DNA of 64,000 nt from Sphingomonas sp. dw_22 (GCF_018449795.1 NZ_JAAVVE010000008.1:1-64000); one strand, 5' to 3'; positions 33,653 to 42,046 are shown, counted from the first letter of the stretch. A program made the numbers and translations. The notes: generated by a model not told the origin, from the letters alone.

Positions 33653-34297
33653 TCAACCCACCCGGAACTGCGCGCCGAACAGCAGCACTTCGGAATCGGG
33701 CGGGCTCACCTGCAGCACGCCGTCGCCCTGCGTCACCAGCGCATGCGCGAGATATGCCGCCGCCGCGCGCGGCGTGATCGGCAGTTCGTCCTTGCCCCCG
33801 GCCAGCGCGCTGCGCAGCTCGGGATCGAGCACGATGCGCGGCCCGTCGGCGCGCACCACGATCTCGATCTGGCCTTCGTTGATCTCGGCGCCGATATCGA
33901 GCTGCCCGCCGCGGATCAGCGCGTCGCCGCCGATCAGCGCGAGGTTGAGCAGCACCTTGATCGCCTGTTTGGGCAGCACCGGATCCTCGACCATCCAGCC
34001 GATCTTCACCCGGTGATTGTCGCCGAACAGCCCCTCGATCGCCGCCTGCGCCTCGCGCGTATCGACGGTCTCGCCGAAACCGCCCGCCGCGCCGAAGGCC
34101 AGCCGGAAGAATTTCAGCTTGTTCGCCGAAGCCTTGGCGCTCTCGCTCAGCAGCTCCAGGCAGCGCGCGCGCATCTCGGGATCATGCTCGTCGGCGAGCA
34201 GTTCGAGACCGTTGTTGAGCGCCCCGACCGGGCTCAACAGGTCGTGGCAGAGCCTGGAGCAAAGCAGGCTCGCGAATTCGGTCGGGCTGATGTTCAA
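33653..34297 (-). CDS. chpT: Histidine phosphotransferase ChpT
   Basis: ChpT relays phosphate from the hybrid kinase CckA to CtrA and CpdR in alphaproteobacteria. The 214-residue product has the dimerisation/HPt helix LLCSRLCHDLLSPVGALNNG with phosphoacceptor His18 and a degenerate ATPase-like C-terminal domain with no ATP-binding boxes, as in the family. The apparent start is TTG at 34297 with GGAG 12 bp upstream. It lies upstream of cheA on the same strand. Confidence 0.88.
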   Translation of the reverse strand: MNISPTEFASLLCSRLCHDLLSPVGALNNGLELLADEHDPEMRARCLELLSESAKASANKLKFFRLAFGAAGGFGETVDTREAQAAIEGLFGDNHRVKIGWMVEDPVLPKQAIKVLLNLALIGGDALIRGGQLDIGAEINEGQIEIVVRADGPRIVLDPELRSALAGGKDELPITPRAAAAYLAHALVTQGDGVLQVSPPDSEVLLFGAQFRVG

Positions 34298-34383
34298 GGA
34301 TATGGCTCCGCTTCCCCAACGGGCTTCTTAGGCGCAGCCACGCCGATGCTGCAAGCTACGCCTAATGTCGGGGAAACCAGCCG

Positions 34384-34530
34384 CTATACTACCCGCCGTC
34401 CCGAGAAAAGCTGGATCAGCCCGACGACGAGCGCGACGATCAGAAGAATGTGGATCAGCCCGCCGGCGACATGAAGCGAGAAGCCCAGCAGCCAGAGCAC
34501 GACCAGGATAACGACGATAGTCCACAACAT
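34384..34530 (-). CDS. Small two-TM membrane protein (lmo0937 family)
   Basis: The 48-residue product is MLWTIVVILVVLWLLGFSLH followed by a second hydrophobic segment and a basic end (FSGRRVV), the pattern of the lmo0937/DUF5670 family. Its function is unknown. A GGAGAGG ribosome-binding site precedes the ATG at 34530, and a perfect EcfG-type promoter lies 34-59 bp upstream, so it is probably a general-stress gene. Confidence 0.8.
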   Translation of the reverse strand: MLWTIVVILVVLWLLGFSLHVAGGLIHILLIVALVVGLIQLFSGRRVV

Positions 34531-34563
34531 GGCGATACCTCTCCGATATGGTTCTGGAATGCC

Positions 34564-34589
34564 AACGTGTTGCGGGGCCGAAACGTTCC
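34564..34589 (-). promoter_or_regulatory. EcfG (general stress sigma factor) promoter
   Basis: On the minus strand GGAAC (34585-34589) and CGTT (34564-34567) are separated by exactly 17 bp, a full match to the alphaproteobacterial EcfG consensus GGAAC-N16/17-CGTT. It points to the small membrane-protein gene, with an expected leader of about 25 nt. Confidence 0.7.
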
Positions 34590-34606
34590 ACTTCCAGCCT
34601 TCTTAG

Positions 34607-34690
34607 CCCTCTCCCGCTCGCGGGAGAGGGTTGGGTGAGGGTCAAGCGCAATGCACTATCGATCGCATCCTTCTCACCCTCGCGGGAGCG
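34607..34690. repeat. Nested-palindrome repeat, family C copy 2 (right end degenerate)
   Basis: The left palindrome CCCTCTCCCGC..GCGGGAGAGGG (34607-34630) and the following GGGTTGGGTGAGGGT match family C copy 1, but the right arm is reduced to TCACCCTCGCGGGAGCG. It appears to be a decayed or partly deleted copy. Confidence 0.65.
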
Positions 34691-34701
34691 TGGAGAAAGA
34701 A

Positions 34702-35097
34702 TTATGCGATCTCCAGCGCCACCGCCTCGAACCGCCCATGCAGCCCGCGCTCCCCCGCCCGCCAGGCGGTCACCGTCTCGCCCCCCACGACCAGCCACAA
34801 TTTCCCGTCCGGAGCCGCCATCGCCGCGTCGGTAGCGGAAGGCGTCGCATCGCCGCTCGGGTGCGAATGCCAATACCCTACAACTCTCGGCCCACCCGCC
34901 CGCTCCGCCCGCAGCGCCGCGAACAGCGCGCCCGGCTCGATCTCGAACCGCGTCTCGGGCTGTTCCGCGACATTCCCCGTCGCCCGGAAACCGGTTATCC
35001 CCACCCCGTCGCCGAACAGCAGCCCGCACGCCTCAAGCGGCGCAGCATCGGCGGAAAACCGTCGAATACCGATCAGTACAGATCTTGAAATGGTCAT
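34702..35097 (-). CDS. JAMM-motif metallopeptidase (M67 family)
   Basis: The 131-residue product has the complete JAMM zinc site: Glu22 (EACGLLFG), His77 and His79 (HSHPSGD), Ser87 and Asp90 (HxHx7Sx2D). Bacterial M67 proteins remove C-terminal extensions from sulfur-carrier or ubiquitin-like proteins, or have unknown targets. The ATG at 35097 has GGGG 6 bp upstream; ATGs at 35103 and 35109 are alternatives. It is divergent from rluD, 24 bp away. Confidence 0.85.
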   Translation of the reverse strand: MTISRSVLIGIRRFSADAAPLEACGLLFGDGVGITGFRATGNVAEQPETRFEIEPGALFAALRAERAGGPRVVGYWHSHPSGDATPSATDAAMAAPDGKLWLVVGGETVTAWRAGERGLHGRFEAVALEIA

Positions 35098-35121
35098 CCG
35101 CATCCCCATTTACGGTAAAAC

Positions 35122-36072
35122 ATGAATCAAGGGGTTTCCATCATCGAAGCGCGCATCGCGGAGGCGGCCAATGGCTGGCGCCTCGATCGCGCGCTGGCGG
35201 ACGCGGTGCCGGCGCTCTCGCGCGAGCGGCTGAAGGTGCTGATCGCCTCCGGTCAGGTGACCGGCCCCGACGGCCTCGCCCGCGATCCCGCGCGCAAGGC
35301 CCAGGCCGGCGCGCTGTTCAGCGTCGCGGTGCCCGAGCCCAGGCCCGCGCACAACGAAGCACAGGACATCGCGCTGAACGTCGTGTTCGAGGACGAGCAC
35401 CTGATCGTGATCGACAAGCCCGCGGGCCTCGTCGTCCATCCGGCGGCGGGCAATCTCGACGGGACGCTGGTCAACGCGTTGCTGCATCATTGTCACGGAA
35501 GTTTGTCGGGCATCGGCGGCGTCGCGCGGCCCGGCATCGTCCACCGGATCGACAAGGATACGTCGGGGCTGCTGGTCGCCGCCAAGACCGATCGCGCCCA
35601 TGTCGGCCTCGCCGCGCAGTTCAAGGCGCACTCGATCGACCGGCGCTACAAGGCGATCGTCTCGGGCCGGGTGCAAACTTCCGCGGGCACAGTGGATGCT
35701 CCGCTCGCCCGTTCGCCCCAGAATCGCAAGAAGATCGCGATAGTTAAGGGAAATGGCGGCAGGCACGCGATCACCCATTGGCGCAAGATCCGCGAACTTC
35801 GGGATGCAGCCCTTCTGGAATGCAGGCTCGAAACCGGAAGGACGCATCAGGTCCGCGTCCATATGGCATCGATCGGCCATGCGTTGCTGGGCGATCCCGT
35901 ATACGGAACTTCGCGCGGGCATCGTGCGCTTTTGGCAACCTTGAATTTCCACCGGCAGGCCTTGCATGCCGCACATCTCGGGTTCATCCACCCCGTGAAA
36001 AGTAACGCTTTGGCGTTCCAAAGCGAAATGCCTTCGGACATGCAGGAACTGTTCGATAACCTCTTTGTATAA
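35122..36072 (+). CDS. rluD: 23S rRNA pseudouridine synthase, RluA family (RluD-like)
   Basis: RluD converts U1911, U1915 and U1917 of helix 69 to pseudouridine. The 316-residue product has an S4 RNA-binding domain (LDRALADAVPALSRERLKVLI, about 21-75) and the catalytic domain with HRIDKDTSG (Asp144), LETGRTHQVRVHMASIGHAL and a C-terminal RQALHAAHLGF. Presence of S4 and the length favour RluD over other RluA members. Confidence 0.9.
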   Translation: MNQGVSIIEARIAEAANGWRLDRALADAVPALSRERLKVLIASGQVTGPDGLARDPARKAQAGALFSVAVPEPRPAHNEAQDIALNVVFEDEHLIVIDKPAGLVVHPAAGNLDGTLVNALLHHCHGSLSGIGGVARPGIVHRIDKDTSGLLVAAKTDRAHVGLAAQFKAHSIDRRYKAIVSGRVQTSAGTVDAPLARSPQNRKKIAIVKGNGGRHAITHWRKIRELRDAALLECRLETGRTHQVRVHMASIGHALLGDPVYGTSRGHRALLATLNFHRQALHAAHLGFIHPVKSNALAFQSEMPSDMQELFDNLFV

Positions 36073-36127
36073 TTTTCGGCACTACGCCCCTGTGGCATTG
36101 TGCCCCTCGTGAAAGGGAGATTGGATC

Positions 36128-37033
36128 ATGGCTAGCGGCAGCAACGTCCCGGCGACGATCCCCGCACTTGGCGGAGAGGCGAGCCTCAACCGCTATCTCG
36201 CTGAGATCAAGAAGTTCCCCATCCTGGCGCCCGAGCAGGAATATATGCTCGCCAAGCGCTTCCAGGAACATGGCGACACCGATGCGGCGGCGCAGCTCGT
36301 CACGTCGCACCTGCGTCTCGTCGCGAAGATCGCGATGGGCTATCGCGGCTATGGCCTGCCGGTCAGCGAGTTGATCTCCGAGGGCAATATCGGCCTGATG
36401 CAGGGCGTGAAGAAGTTCGAGCCCGATCGCGGCTTCCGCCTCGCCACCTATGCGATGTGGTGGATCCGCGCCTCGATCCAGGAATTCATCCTGCGCTCGT
36501 GGAGCCTGGTGAAGATGGGCACCACCGCCGCGCAGAAGAAGCTGTTCTTCAACCTGCGCCGGATGAAGGCCAAGCTCGATGCGTTCGAGGACGGCGACCT
36601 GTCCCCCGAGCATCTCGCCAAGATCGCCACCGATCTGGGCGTGACCGAGGACGAGGTCACCTCGATGAACCGCCGCATGGCGATGGGCGGGGATACCTCG
36701 CTCAACGTGCCGATGCGCGAGGATGGCGAGAGCCAGTGGCAGGATTGGCTGCAGGACGACAGCCCCCTGCAGGACGAGGCCGTGGCCGAGGCCCAGGAAG
36801 CGGACGTCCGCCACTCGATGCTGACCGAGGCGATGGACGACCTCAACGAGCGCGAGAAGCACATCCTCACCGAGCGTCGCCTGACCGACGATCCCAAGAC
36901 GCTCGAGGAGCTGAGCCAGGTCTATGGCGTGTCGCGCGAGCGCGTCCGCCAGATCGAGGTCCGCGCCTTCGAGAAGCTGCAAAAGGCGATGATGCGCCTG
37001 GCCGGCGAGAAGCGGCTCCTCGCCGCCGTCTGA
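36128..37033 (+). CDS. rpoH: RNA polymerase heat-shock sigma factor RpoH
   Basis: The 301-residue sigma-70-family protein has region 2 (LVTSHLRLVAKIAMGYRGYG, ATYAMWWIRASIQEFILRSW), the RpoH box QKKLFFNLR near residues 136-144, and region 4 (LEELSQVYGVSRERVRQIE). The RpoH box separates it from the housekeeping sigma factor. GGGAGA precedes the ATG. Its regulation, by DnaK and proteases in the family, cannot be read here. Confidence 0.95.
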   Translation: MASGSNVPATIPALGGEASLNRYLAEIKKFPILAPEQEYMLAKRFQEHGDTDAAAQLVTSHLRLVAKIAMGYRGYGLPVSELISEGNIGLMQGVKKFEPDRGFRLATYAMWWIRASIQEFILRSWSLVKMGTTAAQKKLFFNLRRMKAKLDAFEDGDLSPEHLAKIATDLGVTEDEVTSMNRRMAMGGDTSLNVPMREDGESQWQDWLQDDSPLQDEAVAEAQEADVRHSMLTEAMDDLNEREKHILTERRLTDDPKTLEELSQVYGVSRERVRQIEVRAFEKLQKAMMRLAGEKRLLAAV

Positions 37034-37099
37034 GGCCAACTGGACTTGGCGGGCGGCCGGGCATAGCCTGGCCGCCTCGCCGGGTGGAGGGGGCTTGCG

Positions 37100-37771
37100 A
37101 TGTGGAAGTGGATCAAGATTCCCAAGGGCATCGCGTTGGTCGCGTTCGTCCTGCCCTGGATGACGGTTTCCTGCTCGGGCACCCGGCTGATCTCCGCCAC
37201 CGGTTTCGGCCTCGCCTTTGGCCGCTACACCGCCGACGTCCCGCTGAATCGCGCCGCGAGCGCCTCCAGCCGCGCCGAAATGAACCTCTGGCTCATCCTC
37301 GCCCTGGCCGCGATCGTCATCGGCCTGATCGTCTCGCTGCGGCCCTCGGGCAAGGCCAATGCGCTGGTCCTCACCGCCGCCAGCGCCGCCGGAGTCGCGC
37401 TGATCTGGCTCGGCACGATGCGCTACAGCAAGTCCGCGCTGCTCGCCGAAGCGGCGAAGCGCGGCGGCGGCAGGGCGCGCGATCTCAACGATTTCGCCAC
37501 CGGCATGGATCGCACCGCCGCCGCGATGATCCAGGTCGACTGGCATTTCGGCTTCTATCTCGCCATACTCGCGCTCGTCGCGGCCGGCGTGATGGCGTGG
37601 CTCAGCTATAGCGGTCGCGATACGGCGGTGGAGCAATCGGTCCGCGAGGCCATGGCCAATGCCGCCGCCAAGGCGGCCCCGCCCGAACCGCCGATCACCT
37701 GCCCCACTTGCGGCCGATCCAATCCGCCCGGTACACGCTTCTGCCCCGAAGACGGCACCGCCCTGCGCTGA
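37100..37771 (+). CDS. Membrane protein with C-terminal zinc ribbon
   Basis: The 223-residue product has about four hydrophobic segments (near 8-24, 62-82, 88-106 and 150-168) and a C-terminal zinc-ribbon CPTCGRSNPPGTRFCPEDG. I do not recognise the N-terminal family. The zinc ribbon would face the cytoplasm if the last segment enters from outside. It lies between rpoH and mtgA on the same strand with its own ribosome-binding site (GGTGGAGGGGG). Confidence 0.7.
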   Translation: MWKWIKIPKGIALVAFVLPWMTVSCSGTRLISATGFGLAFGRYTADVPLNRAASASSRAEMNLWLILALAAIVIGLIVSLRPSGKANALVLTAASAAGVALIWLGTMRYSKSALLAEAAKRGGGRARDLNDFATGMDRTAAAMIQVDWHFGFYLAILALVAAGVMAWLSYSGRDTAVEQSVREAMANAAAKAAPPEPPITCPTCGRSNPPGTRFCPEDGTALR

Positions 37772-37835
37772 GCCTTTCAACCCGAAGTGACCGCCCCCAA
37801 GTGACCCAAGCCTGTCGTTCCCGGAAGCCCGGCTC

Positions 37836-38525
37836 ATGAAGCCTCCCTTGTGGCGCCGCCTCGCCTTCCTGCTGCTCAAGATCGTGCTGGGTTTCCTGCT
37901 GCTCTCGGTGCTGTGGGTCGCGATCCTGCGCTTCATCGCGCCGCCGATCACCTTCACGATGATGGGCGACATTGTCGGCGGCCACGGCGCGACGCGGCAA
38001 TGGATGCCGCTTTCCCGCATCGATCCCAGCATGGCCCGCGCCGTGATCGCCGCCGAGGATTCGCGCTTCTGCCAGCATCACGGCTTCGATCTGAAGGCGA
38101 TCGAGCAAGCCTATGCCCGCAACCAGAAGGGCGGCCGCATCCGCGGCGGCTCGACGATCAGCCAGCAGACCGCGAAGAACGTCTTCCTGTGGCAGGGCGG
38201 CGGCTATGTCCGGAAAGCCTTCGAGGCCTATTTCACCGTCCTGATCGAGAATATCTGGGGCAAGCGCCGGATCATGGAAGTGTATCTGAACATCGCCGAG
38301 ACCGGCATCGGCACCTATGGCGTCAATGCCGGCGCGATGCGCTATTTCAAGCACGATGCCTCCCGCCTCTCCGATCGCGAGGCCGCCCAGATCGCCGCGG
38401 TCCTGCCACTCCCGAAGAAGCGCGCGGCGATAGATCCAGCCGGCTATACCCGCCGCTATGGCAACCGGATCAACGCGCGGATCGGCGTGGTCGCCGGCAG
38501 CGGCTACGACAATTGCCTGCGCTGA
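37836..38525 (+). CDS. mtgA: Monofunctional peptidoglycan glycosyltransferase MtgA
   Basis: MtgA polymerises lipid II into glycan strands. The 229-residue product has one N-terminal membrane anchor (about 10-33) and the GT51 motifs AAEDSRFCQHHGFD (catalytic Glu74), GGSTISQQTAKN and WGKRRIMEVYLNIAE. It has no transpeptidase domain. Its TGA overlaps the ATG of the broken NUDIX gene (TGATG). Confidence 0.94.
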   Translation: MKPPLWRRLAFLLLKIVLGFLLLSVLWVAILRFIAPPITFTMMGDIVGGHGATRQWMPLSRIDPSMARAVIAAEDSRFCQHHGFDLKAIEQAYARNQKGGRIRGGSTISQQTAKNVFLWQGGGYVRKAFEAYFTVLIENIWGKRRIMEVYLNIAETGIGTYGVNAGAMRYFKHDASRLSDREAAQIAAVLPLPKKRAAIDPAGYTRRYGNRINARIGVVAGSGYDNCLR

Positions 38526-38927
38526 TGGAACCCATCCACATCGCCGCCGCGCTGATCGACGACGGCGCGGGCAACATGCTGCTGGTCCGCAAGCACGGCT
38601 CGGACTTCTACATGCAGGCCGGCGGCAAGATCGAGCCGGGCGAGGCACCGGTCGAAGCGCTGCGCCGCGAACTGGAGGAGGAGATCGGCCTGCTCCTCGA
38701 TGCCGTCCCCGCCTATCTCGGCCGCTTCCGCGCCGATGCGGCGAACGAGGCCGGCCGAGGCCGGCCGCGTGGTGGAGGCCGAGTTGTTCCACCTCACCAC
38801 GCCGCACCAGCCCATCGTCGCCGCCGAGATCGCAGAGGCGCGCTGGGTCGCGATCGATCGTGCTTCTGAACTCGTGCTGGCGCCGATGACGCGCGATCAC
38901 GTCCTCCCGATCGCGCTCGCGCTCTGA
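38525..38927 (+). pseudogene. NUDIX hydrolase gene frameshifted by a 10-bp tandem duplication
   Basis: The first frame (from ATG 38525) encodes a NUDIX start with an intact box, GGKIEPGEAPVEALRRELEE followed by EIGL. At 38747-38766 the decamer GAGGCCGGCC occurs twice in tandem, shifting the frame by +1. Removing one copy restores one continuous protein of about 130 residues ending in MTRDHVLPIALAL at 38927. The downstream frame is well conserved (VVEAELFHLTTPHQ), so the mutation is recent or an assembly error. NUDIX enzymes hydrolyse nucleoside diphosphate derivatives. Confidence 0.8.
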
Positions 38928-38934
38928 GCTGGCG

Positions 38935-39025
38935 CCCCTCCCCGGCGAAGGCCGGGGCCAGGATCGACGCAGATGCTCCCTTGCGATCTTGGTGGAAACT
39001 GGGCCCCGGCCTTCGCCGGGAGGGG
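38935..39025. repeat. Nested-palindrome repeat related to family A (91 bp)
   Basis: The ends CCCCTCCCCGGCGAAGG and CCTTCGCCGGGAGGGG are near complements; the core CCCGGCGAAGGCCGGG is that of family A, but outer bases and length differ. It lies between the NUDIX pseudogene and the small membrane-protein gene, which converge on it. Confidence 0.75.
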
Positions 39026-39049
39026 ATTGCCAACGCTCCCGGTCAAACT

Positions 39050-39337
39050 TCAGCGATTGGTGATGGCGTCTCCGGCATCCTTCGCCGTGTCACCGACCTC
39101 CTTTGCGGCATCGCCCACCTTGTCGGCGGCCTGGGTGACCGCATCGGTCTTCAGATTCTCGCGACTGTTCTGGTTGAACAGATACACCGCGCCGATCACC
39201 ACTGCGATCAGCAGCACGAGCCCAACCACCAGCGCAACACCGCTGCCGCGGCGCTCCACGATCACGGTGCTCCCGCCGGTTTCGGTGACGCGCTCGGCAG
39301 TCACGCCGTCGCTACGCTCGGTTACGCGCTCAACCAT
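39050..39337 (-). CDS. Small single-TM protein with amphipathic repeat tail
   Basis: The 95-residue product has a short cytoplasmic N-terminus (MVERVTERSDGVTAERV), one membrane segment (VALVVGLVLLIAVVIGAVYLF) and a tail of repeated amphipathic units (AADKVGDAAKEVGDTAKDAGDA) like LEA/YtxH-type stress proteins. The ATG at 39337 has GGAGGA upstream. An EcfG-like promoter lies 29-53 bp upstream, so a stress role is plausible; no function is known. Confidence 0.7.
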   Translation of the reverse strand: MVERVTERSDGVTAERVTETGGSTVIVERRGSGVALVVGLVLLIAVVIGAVYLFNQNSRENLKTDAVTQAADKVGDAAKEVGDTAKDAGDAITNR

Positions 39338-39365
39338 CCTATCCTCCTCGAATTGCTGCGAAAGC

Positions 39366-39390
39366 AACCGAGAGCGAAGGCGATGGTTCC
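39366..39390 (-). promoter_or_regulatory. Weak EcfG-like promoter
   Basis: On the minus strand GGAAC (39386-39390) and GGTT (39366-39369) are 16 bp apart; the -10 differs from CGTT by one base. It precedes the small single-TM protein gene. It is weaker than the site at 34564-34589. Confidence 0.35.
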
Positions 39391-39407
39391 GCCGGCCCTG
39401 ATTCAGA

Positions 39408-39731
39408 TCAGAAAGGCAGCTTGAAACCCGGCGGCAGCGGCAGGCCGCTCGTCATCTTGCTCATCGCTTCCTGCGAGGCCGCATCCGCCTTGGCGCGCGC
39501 ATCGTTGAAGGCCGCTGCCAGCAGATCCTCCAGCATGCCCTTCTCGCTCGGGCTCAGCAGCGAATCGTCGATGTCGAGGCCGATGATCCGGCCCTTGGCC
39601 GAAGCCTTGACCTTCACCAGCCCGCCGCCGGAAACGCCCTCGACTTCGATCGTGTCGAGATTGGCCTGGGCCTTGGTCAGCTCCTCCTGGACGTTCTGCG
39701 CCATGGCCATGATATCTTCGAGGCTCTTCAT
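39408..39731 (-). CDS. YbaB/EbfC-family nucleoid-associated protein
   Basis: The 107-residue product starts [20 protein letters not shown] and contains the family motif [21 protein letters not shown]. YbaB proteins bind DNA as dimers. As in most bacteria it follows dnaX, overlapping it by 4 bp. Confidence 0.92.
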   Translation of the reverse strand: MKSLEDIMAMAQNVQEELTKAQANLDTIEVEGVSGGGLVKVKASAKGRIIGLDIDDSLLSPSEKGMLEDLLAAAFNDARAKADAASQEAMSKMTSGLPLPPGFKLPF

Positions 39732-41347
39732 GCCTGATTGCTCCGTGTCGTGGTCCAGCCGATCAGCTCGGCATCGGGAAAGGCTTGCATCGCGGCGGCG
39801 ACCACCGGCGAGCGGAGCACCGCTTCGCGCTCGGCCGCCTCGTTCGCCGCCTGCTGCTCGCGCAGCGTCGGCGCCGTGGCGCCTTCGGCCACTCTTAGCC
39901 GCCAATTGGTGCCGGTGGTATCCTTTAGCGCGGCACCGAGATCCTTCACGAAATCATAGGGCAGCGGCCGCGCCGCACCAAACTCGATCTCGGTCCCCTC
40001 GAAACGCACCGGCCGCAGATAGTCGCGCACCTGCGTCGCCAGCTGGAGCCGGCGATTCTGCTCCAGATGCTCGGCAAGCTGCGCCATCGTCGCGGGCATC
40101 GCCGGCTGCGACGATTGGGGAGCTGCGGCAGTTGCGGACACCGCCCCGCCCGCGATCTGCCGCGCCAGCTCGCCCGGATCGGGAAGCTGCGAGGCATGGA
40201 TCACCCGCAGCAGCGCCATCTCGCACGCCTCGATCGGCAGCACCGCGCGTGCCACCTCGTCATGCCCGCGCAGCAGGAGCTGCCACAGCCGATGCAGCGC
40301 CGCGAACGAGAGCCCCGCGGCCCAGTCCCCCAGCGCCTTCAATTCCTCGGCCGATTGCCCGGCCACCGCCTCGGTGCCGAGCTTGGCGAGCGTCACCCCG
40401 TGCACCGTCTCCAGCAGCGTGCGCAGCACCGCCAGCGGATCGACGCCCAGGTCGTATTGCCCGCGCAATGCCGCCAGCGCGCCCGGCGCGTCGCCCTCCA
40501 GCAACAGTCCGAACAGCGCGCGGATCGCCCCGCGGTCCGACAGGCCGAGCATCGCCCGCACCGCGTCGGCCTTCACGCCCTCGCCCTCCAGCCCCGCATG
40601 CGCGATCGCCTGGTCGAGGATAGAGAGCCCGTCGCGCGCCGACCCTTCCGCCGCGCGCGCGATCATCGCCAGCGCCTCGGGCTCGGCTTCGACGCCTTCC
40701 TTTTCGGAGACCATCGCGAAATGCTCGGCCAGCTTCTCGGCCGGGATACGGCGCAGGTCGAAGCGCTGGCAGCGCGACAGGACCGTCACCGGCACCTTGT
40801 TCACCTCGGTCGTGGCGAACAGGAACTTCACATGCGCCGGCGGCTCCTCGAGCGTCTTCAGCAGGCCGTTGAACGCCGCCTTGGAGAGCATATGGACTTC
40901 GTCGATGATGTAGATCTTGTAGCGCGCCGAAACTGCGGCATAGCGTGACGCCTCGATGATCTCGCGGATATCGTCGATGCCGGTATGGCTGGCGGCGTCC
41001 ATCTCGATCACGTCGATATGGCGCCCCTCTGCGATCGCGCGGCACGGCTCGCAGACGCCGCAGGGATCGATCGTCGGCCCGCCCTGCCCGTCCGGCCCGA
41101 TGCAGTTGAGCGCCTTGGCGATCAGCCGCGCGGTGGAGGTCTTGCCCACCCCGCGCACCCCGGTCAGCAGGAAGGCATGCGCCAACCGGTCGCGCTTGAT
41201 CGCATTGCCCAGCGTGGTGACCATGGCGTCCTGCCCGATCAGCTCGGAAAAGGTCTGCGGCCGATATTTGCGCGCCAGCACGCGATAGGCTTCGGCCCGC
41301 CGCGGCTGGGGCGGCTCGTCTAGGCCAAGGAAGGATTCTTCGGACAT
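39728..41347 (-). CDS. dnaX: DNA polymerase III subunits gamma/tau
   Basis: DnaX is the clamp-loader ATPase of the replicase. The 539-residue product has Walker A GVRGVGKT (63-70), the zinc cysteines Cys82, 96, 99 and 102, the DEVHMLSK Walker B motif and SRC sensor, and a C-terminal tau-like region. The ATG at 41347 is preferred over the adjacent GTG at 41350. The SRP RNA gene lies upstream on the same strand, a common arrangement. Confidence 0.95.
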   Translation of the reverse strand: MSEESFLGLDEPPQPRRAEAYRVLARKYRPQTFSELIGQDAMVTTLGNAIKRDRLAHAFLLTGVRGVGKTSTARLIAKALNCIGPDGQGGPTIDPCGVCEPCRAIAEGRHIDVIEMDAASHTGIDDIREIIEASRYAAVSARYKIYIIDEVHMLSKAAFNGLLKTLEEPPAHVKFLFATTEVNKVPVTVLSRCQRFDLRRIPAEKLAEHFAMVSEKEGVEAEPEALAMIARAAEGSARDGLSILDQAIAHAGLEGEGVKADAVRAMLGLSDRGAIRALFGLLLEGDAPGALAALRGQYDLGVDPLAVLRTLLETVHGVTLAKLGTEAVAGQSAEELKALGDWAAGLSFAALHRLWQLLLRGHDEVARAVLPIEACEMALLRVIHASQLPDPGELARQIAGGAVSATAAAPQSSQPAMPATMAQLAEHLEQNRRLQLATQVRDYLRPVRFEGTEIEFGAARPLPYDFVKDLGAALKDTTGTNWRLRVAEGATAPTLREQQAANEAAEREAVLRSPVVAAAMQAFPDAELIGWTTTRSNQA

Positions 41348-41511
41348 CACCGCCTATCTAGGCGGCCGCCCGGCGTTTGTCGAAGCCTCAACGCAGGCGG
41401 CGGGATGCGTCCATGCGCTTATGCCTGCCTGCTATGATCGAGACGCTGGCATATTCCACGCCGCGAAAACTCCGCCCGGCCGGAACGCTTGTCAATGTGA
41501 GGAAAGGTGGG

Positions 41512-41602
41512 AGCCGGAACGACCCGACACGAAATCGTTACGGCTGCTTCCTTCCGGATCTGACCGGGTTGGCGACGGCATCGTCCGCCCGACTCCCGCG
41601 GC
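41512..41602 (-). ncRNA. ffs: Signal recognition particle RNA, small bacterial (4.5S) type
   Basis: The minus strand contains the universally conserved tetraloop region GGTCAGATCCGGAAGGAAGC followed by AGCC. Flanking arms GGGAGTC and GGCTCCC, with GGACGA and TCGTTCC inside them, pair to form the long SRP hairpin, giving roughly 80-95 nt; the exact ends are uncertain by several bases. It binds Ffh, encoded at 13.3-14.8 kb. Confidence 0.9.
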
Positions 41603-41651
41603 GCATATGGGGGAAGGTTTCGATCGAGGCAAGAGCGGCTCGGCAAGGGTC

Positions 41652-41678
41652 GGGAGCGTCCGGGTCGGGGACGCTCCC
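41652..41678 (-). terminator. Hairpin downstream of the small secreted-protein gene
   Basis: GGGAGCGTCC and its exact complement GGACGCTCCC are separated by 7 bases, 13 bp past the stop codon of the minus-strand gene at 41692. No strong T run follows, so termination is likely but unproven. It also separates that gene from the SRP RNA. Confidence 0.5.
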
Positions 41679-41691
41679 ATTCGCTCCTGGC

Positions 41692-41922
41692 TTAGCGCCA
41701 GGCACGAACCTTGCGGCAGACGCGGACGCGGCGGTGCCCACGCCGCTCGGTCTTGCAGACGGTGCGCCAATAGGCCCGGCGGTGACGGCGCTGGTCAAAG
41801 GCTTCCGCAGCCGCGGCATGGCTCACCACGGGCTTGCCGGCCGAAATCGGCGCGGCGGAAGCGGTGGCGGGAATGGCAAAAGTGGCGACAGCCGCCGCCG
41901 CGAGAAGCGCGATCATCTTCAT
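41692..41922 (-). CDS. Small secreted, strongly basic protein
   Basis: The 76-residue product has a signal peptide (MKMIALLAAAAVATFAIPA) and, after cleavage near TASA, a short mature peptide ending in an arginine-rich part (RRHRRAYWRTVCKTERRGHR) with two cysteines. The ATG at 41922 has GGAG upstream. I do not recognise a family; charge and size suggest binding to an anionic envelope polymer or DNA, which is speculation. Confidence 0.6.
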   Translation of the reverse strand: MKMIALLAAAAVATFAIPATASAAPISAGKPVVSHAAAAEAFDQRRHRRAYWRTVCKTERRGHRRVRVCRKVRAWR

Positions 41923-42046
41923 TCGGTCTCTCCTGTGCAAGAATCCCCCTGCGTCAGGCGAAATCGTTACGGGTAGGAGATGGTTCCACGGCAATGCGAT
42001 AAATCAAACGCGCGGCCGATCGGGGCGCCTCGCCCTCCCCGGAAGG

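Noticed and set aside
37052..37076. Hairpin GGCGGCC..GGCCGCC after rpoH
   Set aside because: Short arms and no T run; not convincing as a terminator in a GC-rich genome.
35984..38032. Minus-strand open frame spanning rpoH and the zinc-ribbon gene
   Set aside because: Antisense shadow over two well-supported plus-strand genes.
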